DNA of 64,000 nucleotides, taken from Rachicladosporium sp. CCFEE 5018. Lineage: Eukaryota > Ascomycota > Dothideomycetes > Cladosporiales > Cladosporiaceae. Position 1 is the first letter of the stretch, and each line of letters starts with the position of its first letter. The notes beneath the pieces were generated by a model. It was not told the DNA's origin and did not search any database. It saw nothing but the letters and a program-made list of their open reading frames with translations. Below are positions 45,147 through 55,791 of the stretch, piece by piece. The position numbers and the translations under genes are program-made. The stretch covers positions 395,429-459,428 of the forward strand of contig KZ111140.1 of NCBI GenBank assembly GCA_002077045.2, written 5' to 3'.

Positions 45147-46505
45147 ATGGAGCGATCAGCTAGGCCACTGGCACGATGCCTGCGATGTATGCGAACGCAC
45201 AGCGTCTCGCTGCCCATACGAAGATTCTCGACCTCCCTCCCATCACGACTCGAAACAGCCACAGACACTTCCGGAGCGTCCTCGGCACCTCCACCGGGAG
45301 CCCTGTCAGCAATGAAGAACCCAGAGATGGTCTCGAAGCCAAATCAGGAACGCCGACTGGAAAAGGAGACCGGCCAATCACCCATCACATCCCGGCGGCG
45401 GCGAGCGCTACTCAAGCAGACCGATGGCATTCCCTTTGAGCAGATGCCATATCAATGCTTCCAGGAGGCACGCAACGTGCTGCAGGAAGACCGCAAGGAG
45501 AAGCTGGAAGCGATACAACAGCAGCGGGAGAGGATCGCAAGACTGAAGGAGTCAAGGGTTGAACCTCAGGACGAGGGTCGCAAGCAGCACCGACTCGACA
45601 GTATGAGGCAGAAGCTGGAAAGGTTGAAGATCCTTGCGGATATCAACGATCCGGTTGTGAAGCGGAGGTTTGAAGATGGCTTGGGTACATGGGAACCTCT
45701 TGACGACTAGCTGCGGGTTGGCACTAACAAGTTTGCAGGCGACATGAACAAGCCTATCTACCGCCATCTTGCCCACAAGAAATGGCTCGCCTACAAACGA
45801 CCTCTGCTCATGCAGCGCATCACCCAGATGAATGTCATGCCCGACGTCTTGCCTCATGTTGAGCCATCAGTCTCGACTGAGCTCTCGTTCGCCAAACGCC
45901 GCGTCCAACATGGCGATATCGTAGACTCGCGAGTCTCGGAGATTGCACCCAAGATGACCATACAGCCATACGACCGAGGTGAACGTCTTTACACGATCGC
46001 CGTCGTCGATCCGGATGTGCCGAACGTTGAGAAAGACGGCTTCGACTACCGGTGTCACTTCCTAGCAGCCAACATCCCCGTCTCGCCTACGAGCACGAAT
46101 GTCAGATTCTCGACGCTTGACGCAGAGTCCCAAACAATCATTCCCTGGCTTCCTCCCTACTCCCAAAAAGGTATCAAGTACTCCCGCCTTGCGATCTTCA
46201 TACTCGAGCAGCCGCTGCTCGACCCCTTGGCTCCAGCGACTTCAGCCCAGCGCTCTCAGTCCATAGACGTAGCTGCCATCAAGGCTGCTGACAGGTACAC
46301 GCAACGAGACGGTTTCATTCTGCGATCACTTGTGAACTCGCAGAACCTCAAGCCGGCGGGCGTGGATCTGTTCAGGACGCAGTACGATGAGGGTACTGCA
46401 GGTGTCATGCAAAGAGCTGGAATTGCAGGATGGGATGTGGAGTTCAAGAGGAAGAGGATTGAGCCTCTGCCGTACAAGAGGTTGAAGGGGGAGAGGTATC
46501 GATAG
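45147..46505 (+). CDS. MRPL35: Mitochondrial large-subunit ribosomal protein mL38 (PEBP-like; haplotype A)
   Basis: mL38 (yeast Mrpl35) is a mitoribosome protein with a phosphatidylethanolamine-binding-protein fold. Exon 1 is 45147-45684, intron 45685-45738 (GTACAT, branch CTAAC, TTTGCAG), exon 2 45739-46505, 434 aa. The N-terminus MERSARPLARCLRC...RRFSTSLPS is a clear mitochondrial import signal. A long coiled-coil-like basic stretch (about 125-180) is followed by the PEBP-like domain, with TIAVVDPDVPN and RYTQRDGFILRSLV. I chose 45147 over the in-frame ATG at 45003 because haplotype B cannot use the upstream one. Confidence 0.92.
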
Positions 46506-46745
46506 ATGAGGAAGGTTGTGGGAGAGCAGGGACTTGTACATAGGGTGTATCATATGGTGAGATGCAACTTCCCCCGGCCACTGTGTAAATCTATCATGAT
46601 GGTCTTGTTCGGTACCTGCGGTCTCGATCCTGAGCGGCTCATACAGTCCATGATGCCAAGCCATTGCGACCTCACTTCGTCCTTTGCTATGGTTGGACAG
46701 CATCAAGTTTTTGTCTTCTCTGTTTCACATACACCTGACACAGCA
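46506..46745. promoter_or_regulatory. Intergenic, mL38 / mtIF3 (haplotype A)
   Basis: 240 bases. Only the first about 60 bases align well with haplotype B (55548-55791); the rest is strongly diverged. Presumed mtIF3 promoter. Confidence 0.45.
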
Positions 46746-47571
46746 ATGGCAGCTCGCACTGTCTGTATCTCTCGATCGGGACCTACGCCAATCGAAGCTC
46801 TCTACCGCAGCTTCATCGTCCCTGCCACCACTCCAAAACCCCTCCTTCCCTATTCCCATTTTCACCCATCTCGACTTCATCAACAACGTTCCTTCAGCAC
46901 CACCCCCTCCCTCCTCGCTGCTCCCCGTCCAACACCCACAGCCAAGCGAACCCAAAAACAAGACTCCGAGATCACCGCCCGCTACATCCAGCTCGTCGAC
47001 CCTTCCACAAACCGCCTCTACGAAGACCCCGCAACACAACAACCCCTTCCCCCGCGAACTCTACGAGGCGTCCTAGCAACTCTAGACTTCAAAACCCACC
47101 GTCTAATCCAAGTCTCCCCCGACGAGCCCCGGAACAGGGACTTCATACCAGTCTGCAAGATCGTCGAGAAGAAAGACGAGTACCGCCGGGAGAAGCTCCG
47201 CAAAGAAGCGCAGAAGGAGTCCAAAGCTCTGCAAGCCAAGACGAACAGCGTGAAGACTCTCGAGTTGAATTGGGCGATAGATGGCAATGATTTGTCGCAC
47301 AGGCTGGATCGGGTGAAGGCGTTTTTGGAGGAGGGGAGGAAGGTCGAGATTATGGTTGCTAGTAAGAAGAAGGGCAGGAAGGCTACGGCGGCGGAGTGTG
47401 AGGGCCTGCTTGGGAGGGTAAGGGAGGTTGTCGATGGGGTTAAGGGGGCGCGGGAGGTGAAGGGCTTTGATGGGAAGATGGGGGGTTTTGGGGTTGTGGT
47501 TTTGCAGGGGAAGGGGACGCTGGGTGGGAAAGAGGAGGGTGTGGGGAAGCAGGCAGGGGAGGGGGACGTGC
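46746..47571 (+). CDS. Mitochondrial translation initiation factor IF3 (haplotype A, last codons lost in gap)
   Basis: IF3 family, which keeps ribosomal subunits apart and checks initiator tRNA. Mitochondrial signal at residues 1 to about 50 (HQQRSFSTTPSLLAAPRPTP). N-terminal domain about 70-150 (RYIQLVDPSTNRLYEDP, LIQVSPDEPRNRDFIPVCKI), then a charged linker helix. The C-terminal domain has VKTLELNWAIDGNDLSHRLD and KVEIMVASKKKGRKAT. 275 codons are present. Haplotype B shows that only about three residues and the stop are missing. The frame running on through the N is artificial. Confidence 0.88.
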
Positions 47572-47671
47572 NNNNNNNNNNNNNNNNNNNNNNNNNNNNN
47601 NNNNNNNNNNNNNNNNNNNNNNNNNNNNNNNNNNNNNNNNNNNNNNNNNNNNNNNNNNNNNNNNNNNNNNN
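47572..47671. other. Assembly gap of 100 N between contigs 3 and 4
   Basis: Exactly 100 N. It interrupts haplotype A at the end of mtIF3; the next base belongs to the spacer before the coding relic of haplotype B. Confidence 0.98.
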
Positions 47672-48178
47672 TGCCGTCGATCCGGGAAGCGCCATGATGC
47701 AGGCTTGGCACTTCCCGCCGCTTGGCAAGAGATCGTCTGCCGGCATCGTTGACGCGGCCTTTCGTGTGTTCTGCGCCGTATGTGTGGATTGCAGCTGCAA
47801 GTGCATTCAGCTGACCCAGGCAGGCCAATGATCGTGATGTTCCTGAGACGTTGGTTGTGCTGCGCCTCAATTCTCGCTGAAGTTCGGCGTTTGCGGAGCA
47901 ACTTTATTGATTCATGCCCAAGCTCACAAGCAAAGAGCACGCAACACGCACTCTTCGTCGCGTGCCGCTTGTTGAGTTCGCGATTGATTCGCTTAGCTAA
48001 TTGGCACGCCTAGACACCCAGGCTCGACCCGAGTCGACCACACTCGATCGCGGCATGAACGCCTGTCCGCGGGCATGGCTCGATCTGAGACAACGCTTTC
48101 ATATTGATATCTGTGCGCCATCAGCAAACCGATCGAAAATCTCCTGTAATCGCGTATCATCGCATGCGATGCAATCGC
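47672..48178. repeat. 507-base exact overlap with 31033-31539
   Basis: The start of contig 4 is identical to the end of contig 2, and both differ from contig 3 at the same positions (for example TTCTGCGCC against TTCCACGCC, and CGCCTAGACACC against CGCCGAGACACC). This ties contigs 2 and 4 into one haplotype. Confidence 0.93.
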
Positions 48179-48462
48179 GTAAGTAGTGCGCGAAGATCCA
48201 GTAGAAGAGTCTGCAATATCCAAGATGGCAAGTCTACACGCTCGTAAGTGGAACTCGGACAAGTCTAGTGTGTACGAAAGGTACTGCACACTGCGTCACG
48301 ACAATGAGTGGACAGAACCGCCCTCAACGAGACAGATCAATGATCGTCGAAGCCAGTCTTCCGAGGAAATGAGGCCTGGATGACTGCTCAGACACATGAG
48401 ATGTATGCCGAATCTCGCGACTAGCCTTAGGCGTCAAGCTTTAGTCCGAGTCGGGAGGAACT

Positions 48463-49041
48463 TTGGACACGGGTCCACAGAATTCTGTCAGACATGCTGC
48501 GAAGGAGGCGCGTGCAGGGAACGTTGCACCTTCGAGAAGTGCTCTATCGACTTCCTCGTTTGCAACAAGCCGAGACCGATTGGCGAAGGGCAGGACTGCG
48601 CGAATCTACTGCGGGTCAGCCGATCCGAGTAAATATTCGAACGTGCAGCTTTCGACACATCTTCAAAATACATGCCACGAGCTGCCGTTTGCAGCTAGAT
48701 TCCTGGTTCGCTAGACGCCCGATCACGCCTATAGCCTTGTCGAAGGGCGGTCTGATGCGCTCAAAGACAGCTCGAGTAGGCAGTTGCCGTGAGGAGGACA
48801 CTGGAACAGTGTCGAGGGTATTCGGCACTGGGCTTCATCCGTCGCCCGAGAATATGGAGGGAAGATCCAGACGTCGCACGAGACCAGGAATGATGTGTGC
48901 CAACACTTCCTGGCATGCTTTGTCGACCGACTGCTGCGCAGTGAGAAGACTCGTCATGCAGCAGAAGAGTTGAGAGCTCGAATGACATTGGCAGAGAGGT
49001 TCCACACGCACGAGGATAAGCTGCGATACAGGTCAAGGTGA
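48463..49041 (+). pseudogene. Possible coding relic with two in-frame stops (haplotype B)
   Basis: Counterpart of 39396-39974, same frame and the same two internal stops. In the final 82-codon segment and the short one before it, most of the differences from haplotype A change an amino acid (for example T to A, V to G, Y to N, R to H, C to Y). That fits relaxed constraint rather than a protein under selection. Function unknown. Confidence 0.3.
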
Positions 49042-49579
49042 TGATGAGACCACCAGGTACTCCTTGAGGGTCGGTCTCATGTGTTAGTTTTCGCTGCAAC
49101 CGGCAGCCGCATGGGCTCTGCTGTATTAAAGCGCGCCAAGCCAAGATGAAGACAAATGCGAACGCTGCACGCTCGCGGCAGAACATGTAAGAAATCGAGG
49201 CCTTTGTAGTCGTCGTAGTGTGGCCCATCAGAGTATGCCCTGAATTTGACAAAAGGTGCGGTCAGGGTGGTTTGAGTTGCGATATGAGTTGGAACCGTCA
49301 AAGATAAGGACAGCGCCACGAGCGCCTCGGCCCGTACAGTGTGGCGCGTGCGTGACTTCTCGTGTGACGATGCTCAAGCTTGCCCATGTAGCAACAGCAC
49401 GACGGCGACGTGAAATACCTTGCTAGTCTCAACATCGTACCAAACTCTCCAATCACAACCTTCCGCTTTTCGCCGCCCTGATCAACCACACCCGAGGAAA
49501 ACGACCTGTGTAACGCCCAAAAGGCATCATTGAACAACACAGCGGTGGATCAAACGAAGCCCCAGTACCCAAGCCGAGG
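49042..49579. promoter_or_regulatory. Region upstream of YPT7 (haplotype B)
   Basis: About 540 bases, similar to 39975-40512. The TATAAAA-like element of haplotype A is TATTAAA here (about 49123-49129). No gene recognised. Confidence 0.4.
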
Positions 49580-50445
49580 ATGTCGTCGCCGAAGAAGATC
49601 TTGCTGAAGGTAGGACTGTTCGTACGAGATCTTTGTGCTCCTCAGACTGATCGCAATGACAGGTCATAATACTCGGCGACAGCGGTGTGGGCAAGACGAG
49701 CTTGATGAACCAATATGTACGTGCCAGATGAGGTCAAGCAGCCAGGGTCTTGTGCTCATGCGAGACGCAACAGGTCAACAAGAAGTTCAGCGCAAGCTAC
49801 AAAGCCACCATCGGCGCCGACTTCCTCACGAAAGAAGTCCTCGTGGACGACCGTCTTGTGACGATGCAACTCTGGGACACCGCAGGACAGGAGCGGTTCC
49901 AATCACTCGGTGTGGCTTTCTATCGCGGCGCAGACTGCTGTGTGCTGGTCTACGATGTCAATAACTCGAAATCATTCGACACTCTGGACTCGTGGCGGGA
50001 CGAGTTCTTGATTCAAGCAAGCCCGATGGATCCGGAAAGCTTCCCGTTTGTCGTCTTGGGTAATAAGGTGGATGTGGAGGAGAGTAAGAGGATGATTAGC
50101 TCGAAGAGGGCGCAGGCTTTCTGCCAGGCGAAGGGTGGGATACCGTACTTTGAGACGAGTGCGAAGCAGGCTGTGAATGTGGAGCAGGCCTTCGAAGGTG
50201 CGTCGAAATCACTTATTGAATCACCGCAAGCCCGGATTAGGGCTGTGACCATGGTCATTTGTGCAGTCGTTGCTAATTGCTCGGCACGGAATGATATGAG
50301 CACGAGAGCGAACTTGGATGCTGACTACGTTACAGTGATCGCAAGAAACGCGCTTGCGCAGGAAGAGTCGCAAGACTTCAACCCCGACTTCCCCGAGACG
50401 ATTCCGATCAACATGAACGAGAGTAACGAAGGGTGCGCATGCTAG
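49580..50445 (+). CDS. YPT7: Rab7-family GTPase Ypt7 (haplotype B)
   Basis: Same four exons at an offset of 9067: 49580-49609, 49663-49716, 49774-50197 and 50336-50445, 205 aa. P-loop, switch II, NKVD, SAK and the CAC terminus are unchanged. One early residue differs (MSSPKK against MSSRKK). The 138-nt third intron keeps its length but about a third of its bases differ, unlike the exons. Confidence 0.96.
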
Positions 50446-50945
50446 AGGATGCATCCGATTCAGATTGCAAACCTATTGCGTTTGTGTGTTGCATTTCATG
50501 GGCGTTCCGCACGAAGAATACCTCGCGGCTAGGTTGTTAGTGACTTATCTTGACCGGCAGCCAGACGCTGTAAGATACCAAATTGTACATACTGCGACAT
50601 CATGCCTCAAGGTGTCAAGATCCATCTTGCATCACCTCGTGACCTCTATCATGCCGAGCACTCGACGCCAGTGCACTTCACGTCCTGCAGCCCAGATGAA
50701 CTTACCGGTAGCGCGGCACGCGCGGCTGCCTATCGCAGCGCGTATCAACGAATGTCACAAGCCAACCCTACTAAACCACAAGGACACTTGAGGACATCTG
50801 ACTCCCTCCTGCCTCACCATAATTGCTTCGCCTCCGTATAGCCCCAAGTGATGGACGTATTTCGACTTAATCACCGCTTCGACTATACTGTCGATCGTGC
50901 CTATCCTCCCTAAGACACTACAGAACCACTCGCTTATCAGTAGGG
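50446..50945. other. Intergenic, YPT7 / SLC35F5-like gene (haplotype B)
   Basis: 500 bases, the counterpart of 41379-41877. No gene recognised. Confidence 0.5.
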
Positions 50946-52322
50946 ATGGCGAGTCTCGAACCACCATTCCCTCCAGTCGGGGATAACAGACTCGGTCAGG
51001 AAGAGCAGGGCTTGGAGTACAGAGGCGCAAATGGATTCCTGGGAAGACTTGGGAAGTGGAGGAGGGCTGTAGGGTTGCTGTTGCTGGGGTGCACAGTGTT
51101 CCTGTGGACTACATCGAACTTCCTAGCCAGCGTACGTGTATACTCAACTGATGATGAGAGAAGAGGAGGAGCATGAGCTGATTACGAAGGGCAGACTATC
51201 TTCGCAGACCAGACATACTCGAAGCCCTACTTCGTCACCTACTTCAACACAGCTTTCTTCATCCTCCCGCTGATCCCGATCCTGCTGCGCAAAGCCTACA
51301 AGCGCCCCGAAGAGTTCACGCAATGGCGCCACGATATCCGCTCCATCTTTATCAGATCGCAGCCTCTTCAGCTCCGCCTTCCAGAGGACGACGAAGACAT
51401 GTCCACTTCGCAGACGCTCCTGCTCGGCTCTGAGCCCTCCGAATCCTTCTCCGTAGACTCCATCGACCGCGTTAAGAACGCCCAGTCAATCGCCAGACCC
51501 TCGACTCAGCTCTCCCTCCACGAAACCTCCCGCCTAGCCCTCGAATTCTGCCTCCTCTGGTTCGCAGCAAACTACTTCGTCTCCGCCTGCCTCTCCTACA
51601 CAACAGTCGCGAGCTCCACAATCCTCACAAGCACCAGCAGCGTCTTCACGCTCCTCTTCGGCGCCCTCTTCCGCGTCGAGATCTTCACAATCCGGAAATG
51701 TCTCGCCGTCTTCGCTTCCTTGGCTGGCATTGCACTAATAAGCAGCATAGATTTCAGCGGCGAGAACAACGACGCCGATCACCGGGGTGACTTTCCCAAG
51801 AAAGCACCATGGGAGATTGCGCTGGGAGATGGACTGGCGTTGCTGTCGGCTGTATTGTATGGCTTATATGCCGTTTTCATGAAGTCTCGCATCCGGGACG
51901 AGTCGCGGGTCAATATGCCGCTGTTCTTCGGGCTCCTTGGGCTGTTCAACATTCTGCTACTTTGGCCTGGGTTCTTTGTCCTGCATTTCACGGGTGTGGA
52001 GATGTTCGAGATGCCGCCTACGGGGAGGGTGTTGGGCATTATCATGGCGAACTCTGTGGCGAGTCTGATTAGTGATGTGGCGTGGGCTTATGCGGTGTTG
52101 TTGACGAGCCCGATTGTTGTTACGGTTGGGTTGAGTCTGACTATACCGTTGAGTCTTGTTGGACAGGTGGTGCTGAACGGGCAGACTACGGGAGCGCTTT
52201 ACTGGGTTGGAGCAGTGATTGTTGTCCTGAGCTTTGTGTTTGTGCAAGAGGAGGAGCGGAAGGATGAGGTGCAGGAGACTACTCACCACCTGAACGATGA
52301 AGAGGTGGGTTTGGCGGGATGA
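50946..52322 (+). CDS. SLC35F5-like drug/metabolite-type membrane transporter (haplotype B)
   Basis: Exon 1 is 50946-51131, intron 51132-51194 (GTACGT...GGCAG, 3 nt longer than in haplotype A), exon 2 51195-52322, 437 aa. The membrane helices are nearly identical to haplotype A. Differences cluster in the hydrophilic loop (SIDRVKNAQSIARPSTQ against SIDRAKSAQVTSKPSPQ) and the extreme C-terminus, as expected for a protein under selection. Confidence 0.9.
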
Positions 52323-52492
52323 GGGTTTGAGCAAATACGGATTGGACTAATAGCAGGATCATTGCTTGGCACGCCGAGTGTGTGCTACCTATATCCAGGC
52401 AAGCGGGTCGGACCCCTGAGTCACGACTCCCAGCAGCAACATAACCTGCGGTCCTGCTGTTGTGTCGTCCGAGCAACAGCACCCAAGCAGCC

Positions 52493-52708
52493 ATGACAGG
52501 AAGTGTCGTTGTCTTCCTCACTTGGCTCGAGTGGGTCCTGGACGGAAGACGTGGCAAGCCGCCTGCGTTCTTAGGCGATTACACGCCATCTCGTAATCGA
52601 CGCTCCAGCCATCGACAACGCCGTAAGGCAGGTAATGCCCGCAAAAGGAATTCGACCGAGACGGATAGCTCGGCTTCCGACACTTCGCGCGACACCGCAG
52701 GCACATGA
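52493..52708 (+). CDS. Small hypothetical protein with conserved N-terminus (haplotype B)
   Basis: A 71 aa frame, MTGSVVVFLTWLEWVLDGRRG, aligned with the 105 aa protein at 43425 only over about the first 30-40 residues. The remainder is Arg/Ser-rich. The start is placed at the ATG aligned with the haplotype A start; the frame is open 11 codons further upstream without protein conservation. Family unknown. Confidence 0.5.
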   Translation: MTGSVVVFLTWLEWVLDGRRGKPPAFLGDYTPSRNRRSSHRQRRKAGNARKRNSTETDSSASDTSRDTAGT

Positions 52709-53008
52709 AGTGATCCAGATTGAATGGTCGATGCGCCAGCTGCGATACCGCCCGGCCACAAGTTGCGGTGACAAGCTCAGACCCTGGCATCAATCTAGCG
52801 GCGATGGGTGGATGGCGCGACATTTGCTCCAGGACATAGAACCCGATTGGAGAGCTCAGGATCCGGTACGCTGTCGAAGAGGTATGGGTACTTGATAGAG
52901 TCTGCTCCAGCACGGACTCCTTGATGTCTGTCTCACAGTCGCCGACGCGGGAGAGGATGAAGTTGATATGAAGCGCAGCACATCGCTTGGATAGGCAGAT
53001 TTCATGGA
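52709..53008. other. Intergenic, small protein / uL4m (haplotype B)
   Basis: 300 bases that do not align convincingly with the haplotype A counterpart 43743-43952. No gene recognised. Confidence 0.5.
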
Positions 53009-54010
53009 TCATATCTGTCCCTGCATCAGTCCCGGGCTCCCTGCACCTTGCGTGTCTTTCCTCGACAAATCCCTCAACGCCCTCATCAACCTCCCCTCCT
53101 TCGGCAAATCACTCTCGTGCTCCCTAAACAGCCAATCCAGCGCCCGTCTCTCCACCACAACTCTCCCCATCTCCAGCACATCCTTCACATCCACCCACTC
53201 GCACTCCAGCACCCTCGCCTCCCTCCCCATCGTCTCCCTACTCAACGCCCACTCGAAGTCTTCCCTCTGCTCCCTCGTGACAAATAGCGTCCTCCCGCCA
53301 GCGTGACCCCAACCTTGCCATCGCAGGAAATCTTTCGTGTAACGTTCCAAACTCTCGCGTCCGACGTCGTAGATCTCCGCCTCGTCCTCGAGAACGAAGA
53401 GCTCGCCTTTGCGGTAGCGGTAGCTAATCGCAGTCCTCATCGCGCGATCGTAGACCTTTCGATTTAACTCCGTCGCGAAGTCTCGTGGTTTGGGGCCAAA
53501 TGCCACACCTCCTCCTCGCAACATCGGGGACTTCTTGTCGCCCAACCGAGCAGAGCCCGTGCCTTTCTGTGGCCGCACTTTCCGGTTCGAGCCGTGTACT
53601 TCGCTGCGGTACTTCGTGCTCGCTGTGCCTTGGCGCGTAGCATCGCCTTCGAAGATCACGGCGCGGTGGAGAAGGTCTCGGCGTAGGGGAAGAAGGAGGT
53701 GAGTTGAGGGGTAGGCGTGGAAGGCTAGAGGTTCTAGAGAGGGGAAGGCGTGGGTCGTTATTGTGGTGGTTGTGAGGAAAGGGTTTGTTGGGCGTGATGA
53801 CTGGGCGTTAGGCGGAGGTATCGTGAAGCTATCGTGGAGGATGGGTGTTGTTGGGGTTGATGTGAGGTGTGCGGCGGAGTGCGCTTCTGCGAGGATGGAC
53901 TGGGGGAGGGGGGCTTCGGTAGCCATTGAGCGGGTAAGTGGGAGGGTTTGAGCGGTGCGGAACCCGGACAGGAGGGTCCTAGCCGGCGCTGTTACCCGTT
54001 TGGATGCCAT
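53009..54010 (-). CDS. YML6: Mitochondrial large-subunit ribosomal protein uL4m (haplotype B)
   Basis: A 333 aa counterpart of 43953-44954. The core is identical around RPQKGTGSARLGDKKSPMLR and GGVAFGPKPRDFATELNRKV. Most changes are in the import signal (MASKRVTAPAR against MATKRALAPAR) and the last 15 residues. Confidence 0.95.
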   Translation of the reverse strand: MASKRVTAPARTLLSGFRTAQTLPLTRSMATEAPLPQSILAEAHSAAHLTSTPTTPILHDSFTIPPPNAQSSRPTNPFLTTTTITTHAFPSLEPLAFHAYPSTHLLLPLRRDLLHRAVIFEGDATRQGTASTKYRSEVHGSNRKVRPQKGTGSARLGDKKSPMLRGGGVAFGPKPRDFATELNRKVYDRAMRTAISYRYRKGELFVLEDEAEIYDVGRESLERYTKDFLRWQGWGHAGGRTLFVTREQREDFEWALSRETMGREARVLECEWVDVKDVLEMGRVVVERRALDWLFREHESDLPKEGRLMRALRDLSRKDTQGAGSPGLMQGQI

Positions 54011-54190
54011 GACTGTCGACTCTGTACGGTGTGAGAGTTGCTACTTGTGTGTTGATCAATGTCACTACTGCCGGAGGTAAGCTTGAAGTCGCCGCAAAGA
54101 AAGTCGCCAAGACTCCCAAGAACTTAACATGGACATGTGTAGAACTCCCTACAGTTGCACACTTCCGCATGAAGGTTATCGACATTGACG
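54011..54190. promoter_or_regulatory. Shared divergent promoter, uL4m / mL38 (haplotype B)
   Basis: 180 bases. The uL4m side matches haplotype A up to about 54118; the last about 70 bases before the mL38 start are unrelated to haplotype A. The ATG at about 54060 opens a short frame of about 22 codons that stops before the mL38 start. Confidence 0.55.
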
Positions 54191-55547
54191 ATGGAGCGAT
54201 CAGCTAGGCCACTGGCGCGATGCCTGCGATGTACCCGAACACACAATGTCTCGCTGCCCATACGAAGATTCTCGACCTCCCTCCCATCACGACTCGAAAC
54301 AGCCACAGACACTCCCGAAGCGTCCTCGGCACCTCCACCGGGAGTCCTGTCAGCAATGAAGAACCCAGAGATGGTCTCGAAGCCAAATCAGGAACGCCGA
54401 CTGGAAAAGGAGACTGGCCAATCACCCATCACTTCTCGCCGACGACGAGCCCTGCTCAAGCAGACAGATGGCATCCCCTTCGAGCAGATGCCATACCAAT
54501 GCTTTCAAGAAGCACGGAAGGTGCTACAGGAAGACCGCAAGGAGAAGCTGGAAGCGATACAACAGCAGCGGGAGAGGATTGCACGACTGAAGGAGTCAAA
54601 AGTTGAACCTCAGGATGAGGGTCGCAAGCAGCACCGACTCGACAGCATGAGGCAGAAGCTGGAACGATTGAAGATTCTTGCGGACATCAACGATCCGGTC
54701 GTGAAGCGGAGGTTTGAAGATGGCTTGGGTACGTGAAGTCTCTCCACAGTTATATGCGAATTGCACTAACAACTCTGAAGCCGACATGAACAAGCCTATC
54801 TACCGCCATCTTGCCCACAAGAAATGGCTCGCTTACAAACGACCTTTGCTCATGCAGCGCATCACCCAGATGAATGTCATGCCCGACGTCTTGCCTCATG
54901 TTGAGCCATCAATTTCGACTGAGCTCTCCTTTGCCAAGCGGCGCGTCCAACACGGCGATATCGTAGACTCACGAGTCTCGGAGATCGCACCCAAGATGAC
55001 CATACAGCCCTACGATCGAGGCGAACGTCTCTACACGATCGCAGTCATTGACCCGGATGTACCGAATGTCGAGAAAGATGGCTTCGACTATAGATGTCAC
55101 TTCCTAGCAGCCAACATCCGCGTCTCGCCTACGAGCACGAATGTCAGATTCTCGACGCTTGACGCAGAGTCTCAAATCATCATCCCCTGGCTTCCACCCT
55201 ACTCCCAAAAAGGGCTCAAGTACTCCCGCCTAGCGATCTTCATCCTCGAGCAACCACTCCTCGACCCTCTTGCTCCAGCAACATCAGCCCTCCGCTCTCA
55301 ATTCCTCGACGTAGCTGCCACCAAGGCAGCTGACAGGTACACGCAACGAGACGGCTTCATCCTGCGATCACTCGTGAACTCGCAGAACCTCAAGCCAGTG
55401 GGCGTGGATCTTTTCAGGACGCAGTATGATGAGGGTACTGCGGGCGTCATGCAAAGGGCTGGGATCGAGGGATGGGATGTGGAGTTCAAGAGGAAGAGGA
55501 TTGAGCCTCTGCCGTACAAGAGGTTGAAGGGGGAGAGGTATCGATAG
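54191..55547 (+). CDS. MRPL35: Mitochondrial large-subunit ribosomal protein mL38 (haplotype B)
   Basis: Exon 1 is 54191-54728, intron 54729-54780 (GTACGT, branch CTAAC, acceptor TGAAG), exon 2 54781-55547, 434 aa. The splice junction codes ADMNKPIY here and GDMNKPIY in haplotype A, because the exon 2 edge differs by one base. Import signal and PEBP-like domain are intact. The ATG at 54191 directly matches the MERSARP start of haplotype A. Confidence 0.92.
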
Positions 55548-55791
55548 ATGAGGGAGGTTGTGGCAGAGCAGGGACTTGTACATAGAGTGTATCATACGGT
55601 GAGATGTACCTGCCGACAGTTAGCCTGTCCATGTTGCGCTCATCTGAAAAGTGCGGTGGCAATGTGGTCTCTTCATGTTCGTCCTAACCATAGTGCCAAG
55701 CTACTGGGAGACGTCACTTCACATCTAGCTTCGTCTGTAGAATCTCAACTGCAATACCTCCTTCCCCAAACCGTAGCTGCAGGTTCCTGCA

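Larger units (their letters stand above)
38604..47571. repeat. Haplotype A segment, collinear with 47672-56611
   Basis: Spacer, relic, Ypt7, SLC35F5-like gene, small protein, uL4m, mL38 and mtIF3 recur in the same order in contig 4. Offsets are 9067-9071 at first, falling to about 9040 by mtIF3. Coding parts are similar, but several intergenic stretches hardly align. Confidence 0.9.

Noticed and set aside
46506..47831. A 441-codon frame around mtIF3 running through the N gap
   Set aside because: The import signal starts at 46746, and haplotype B shows the gene stopping just after the gap position.
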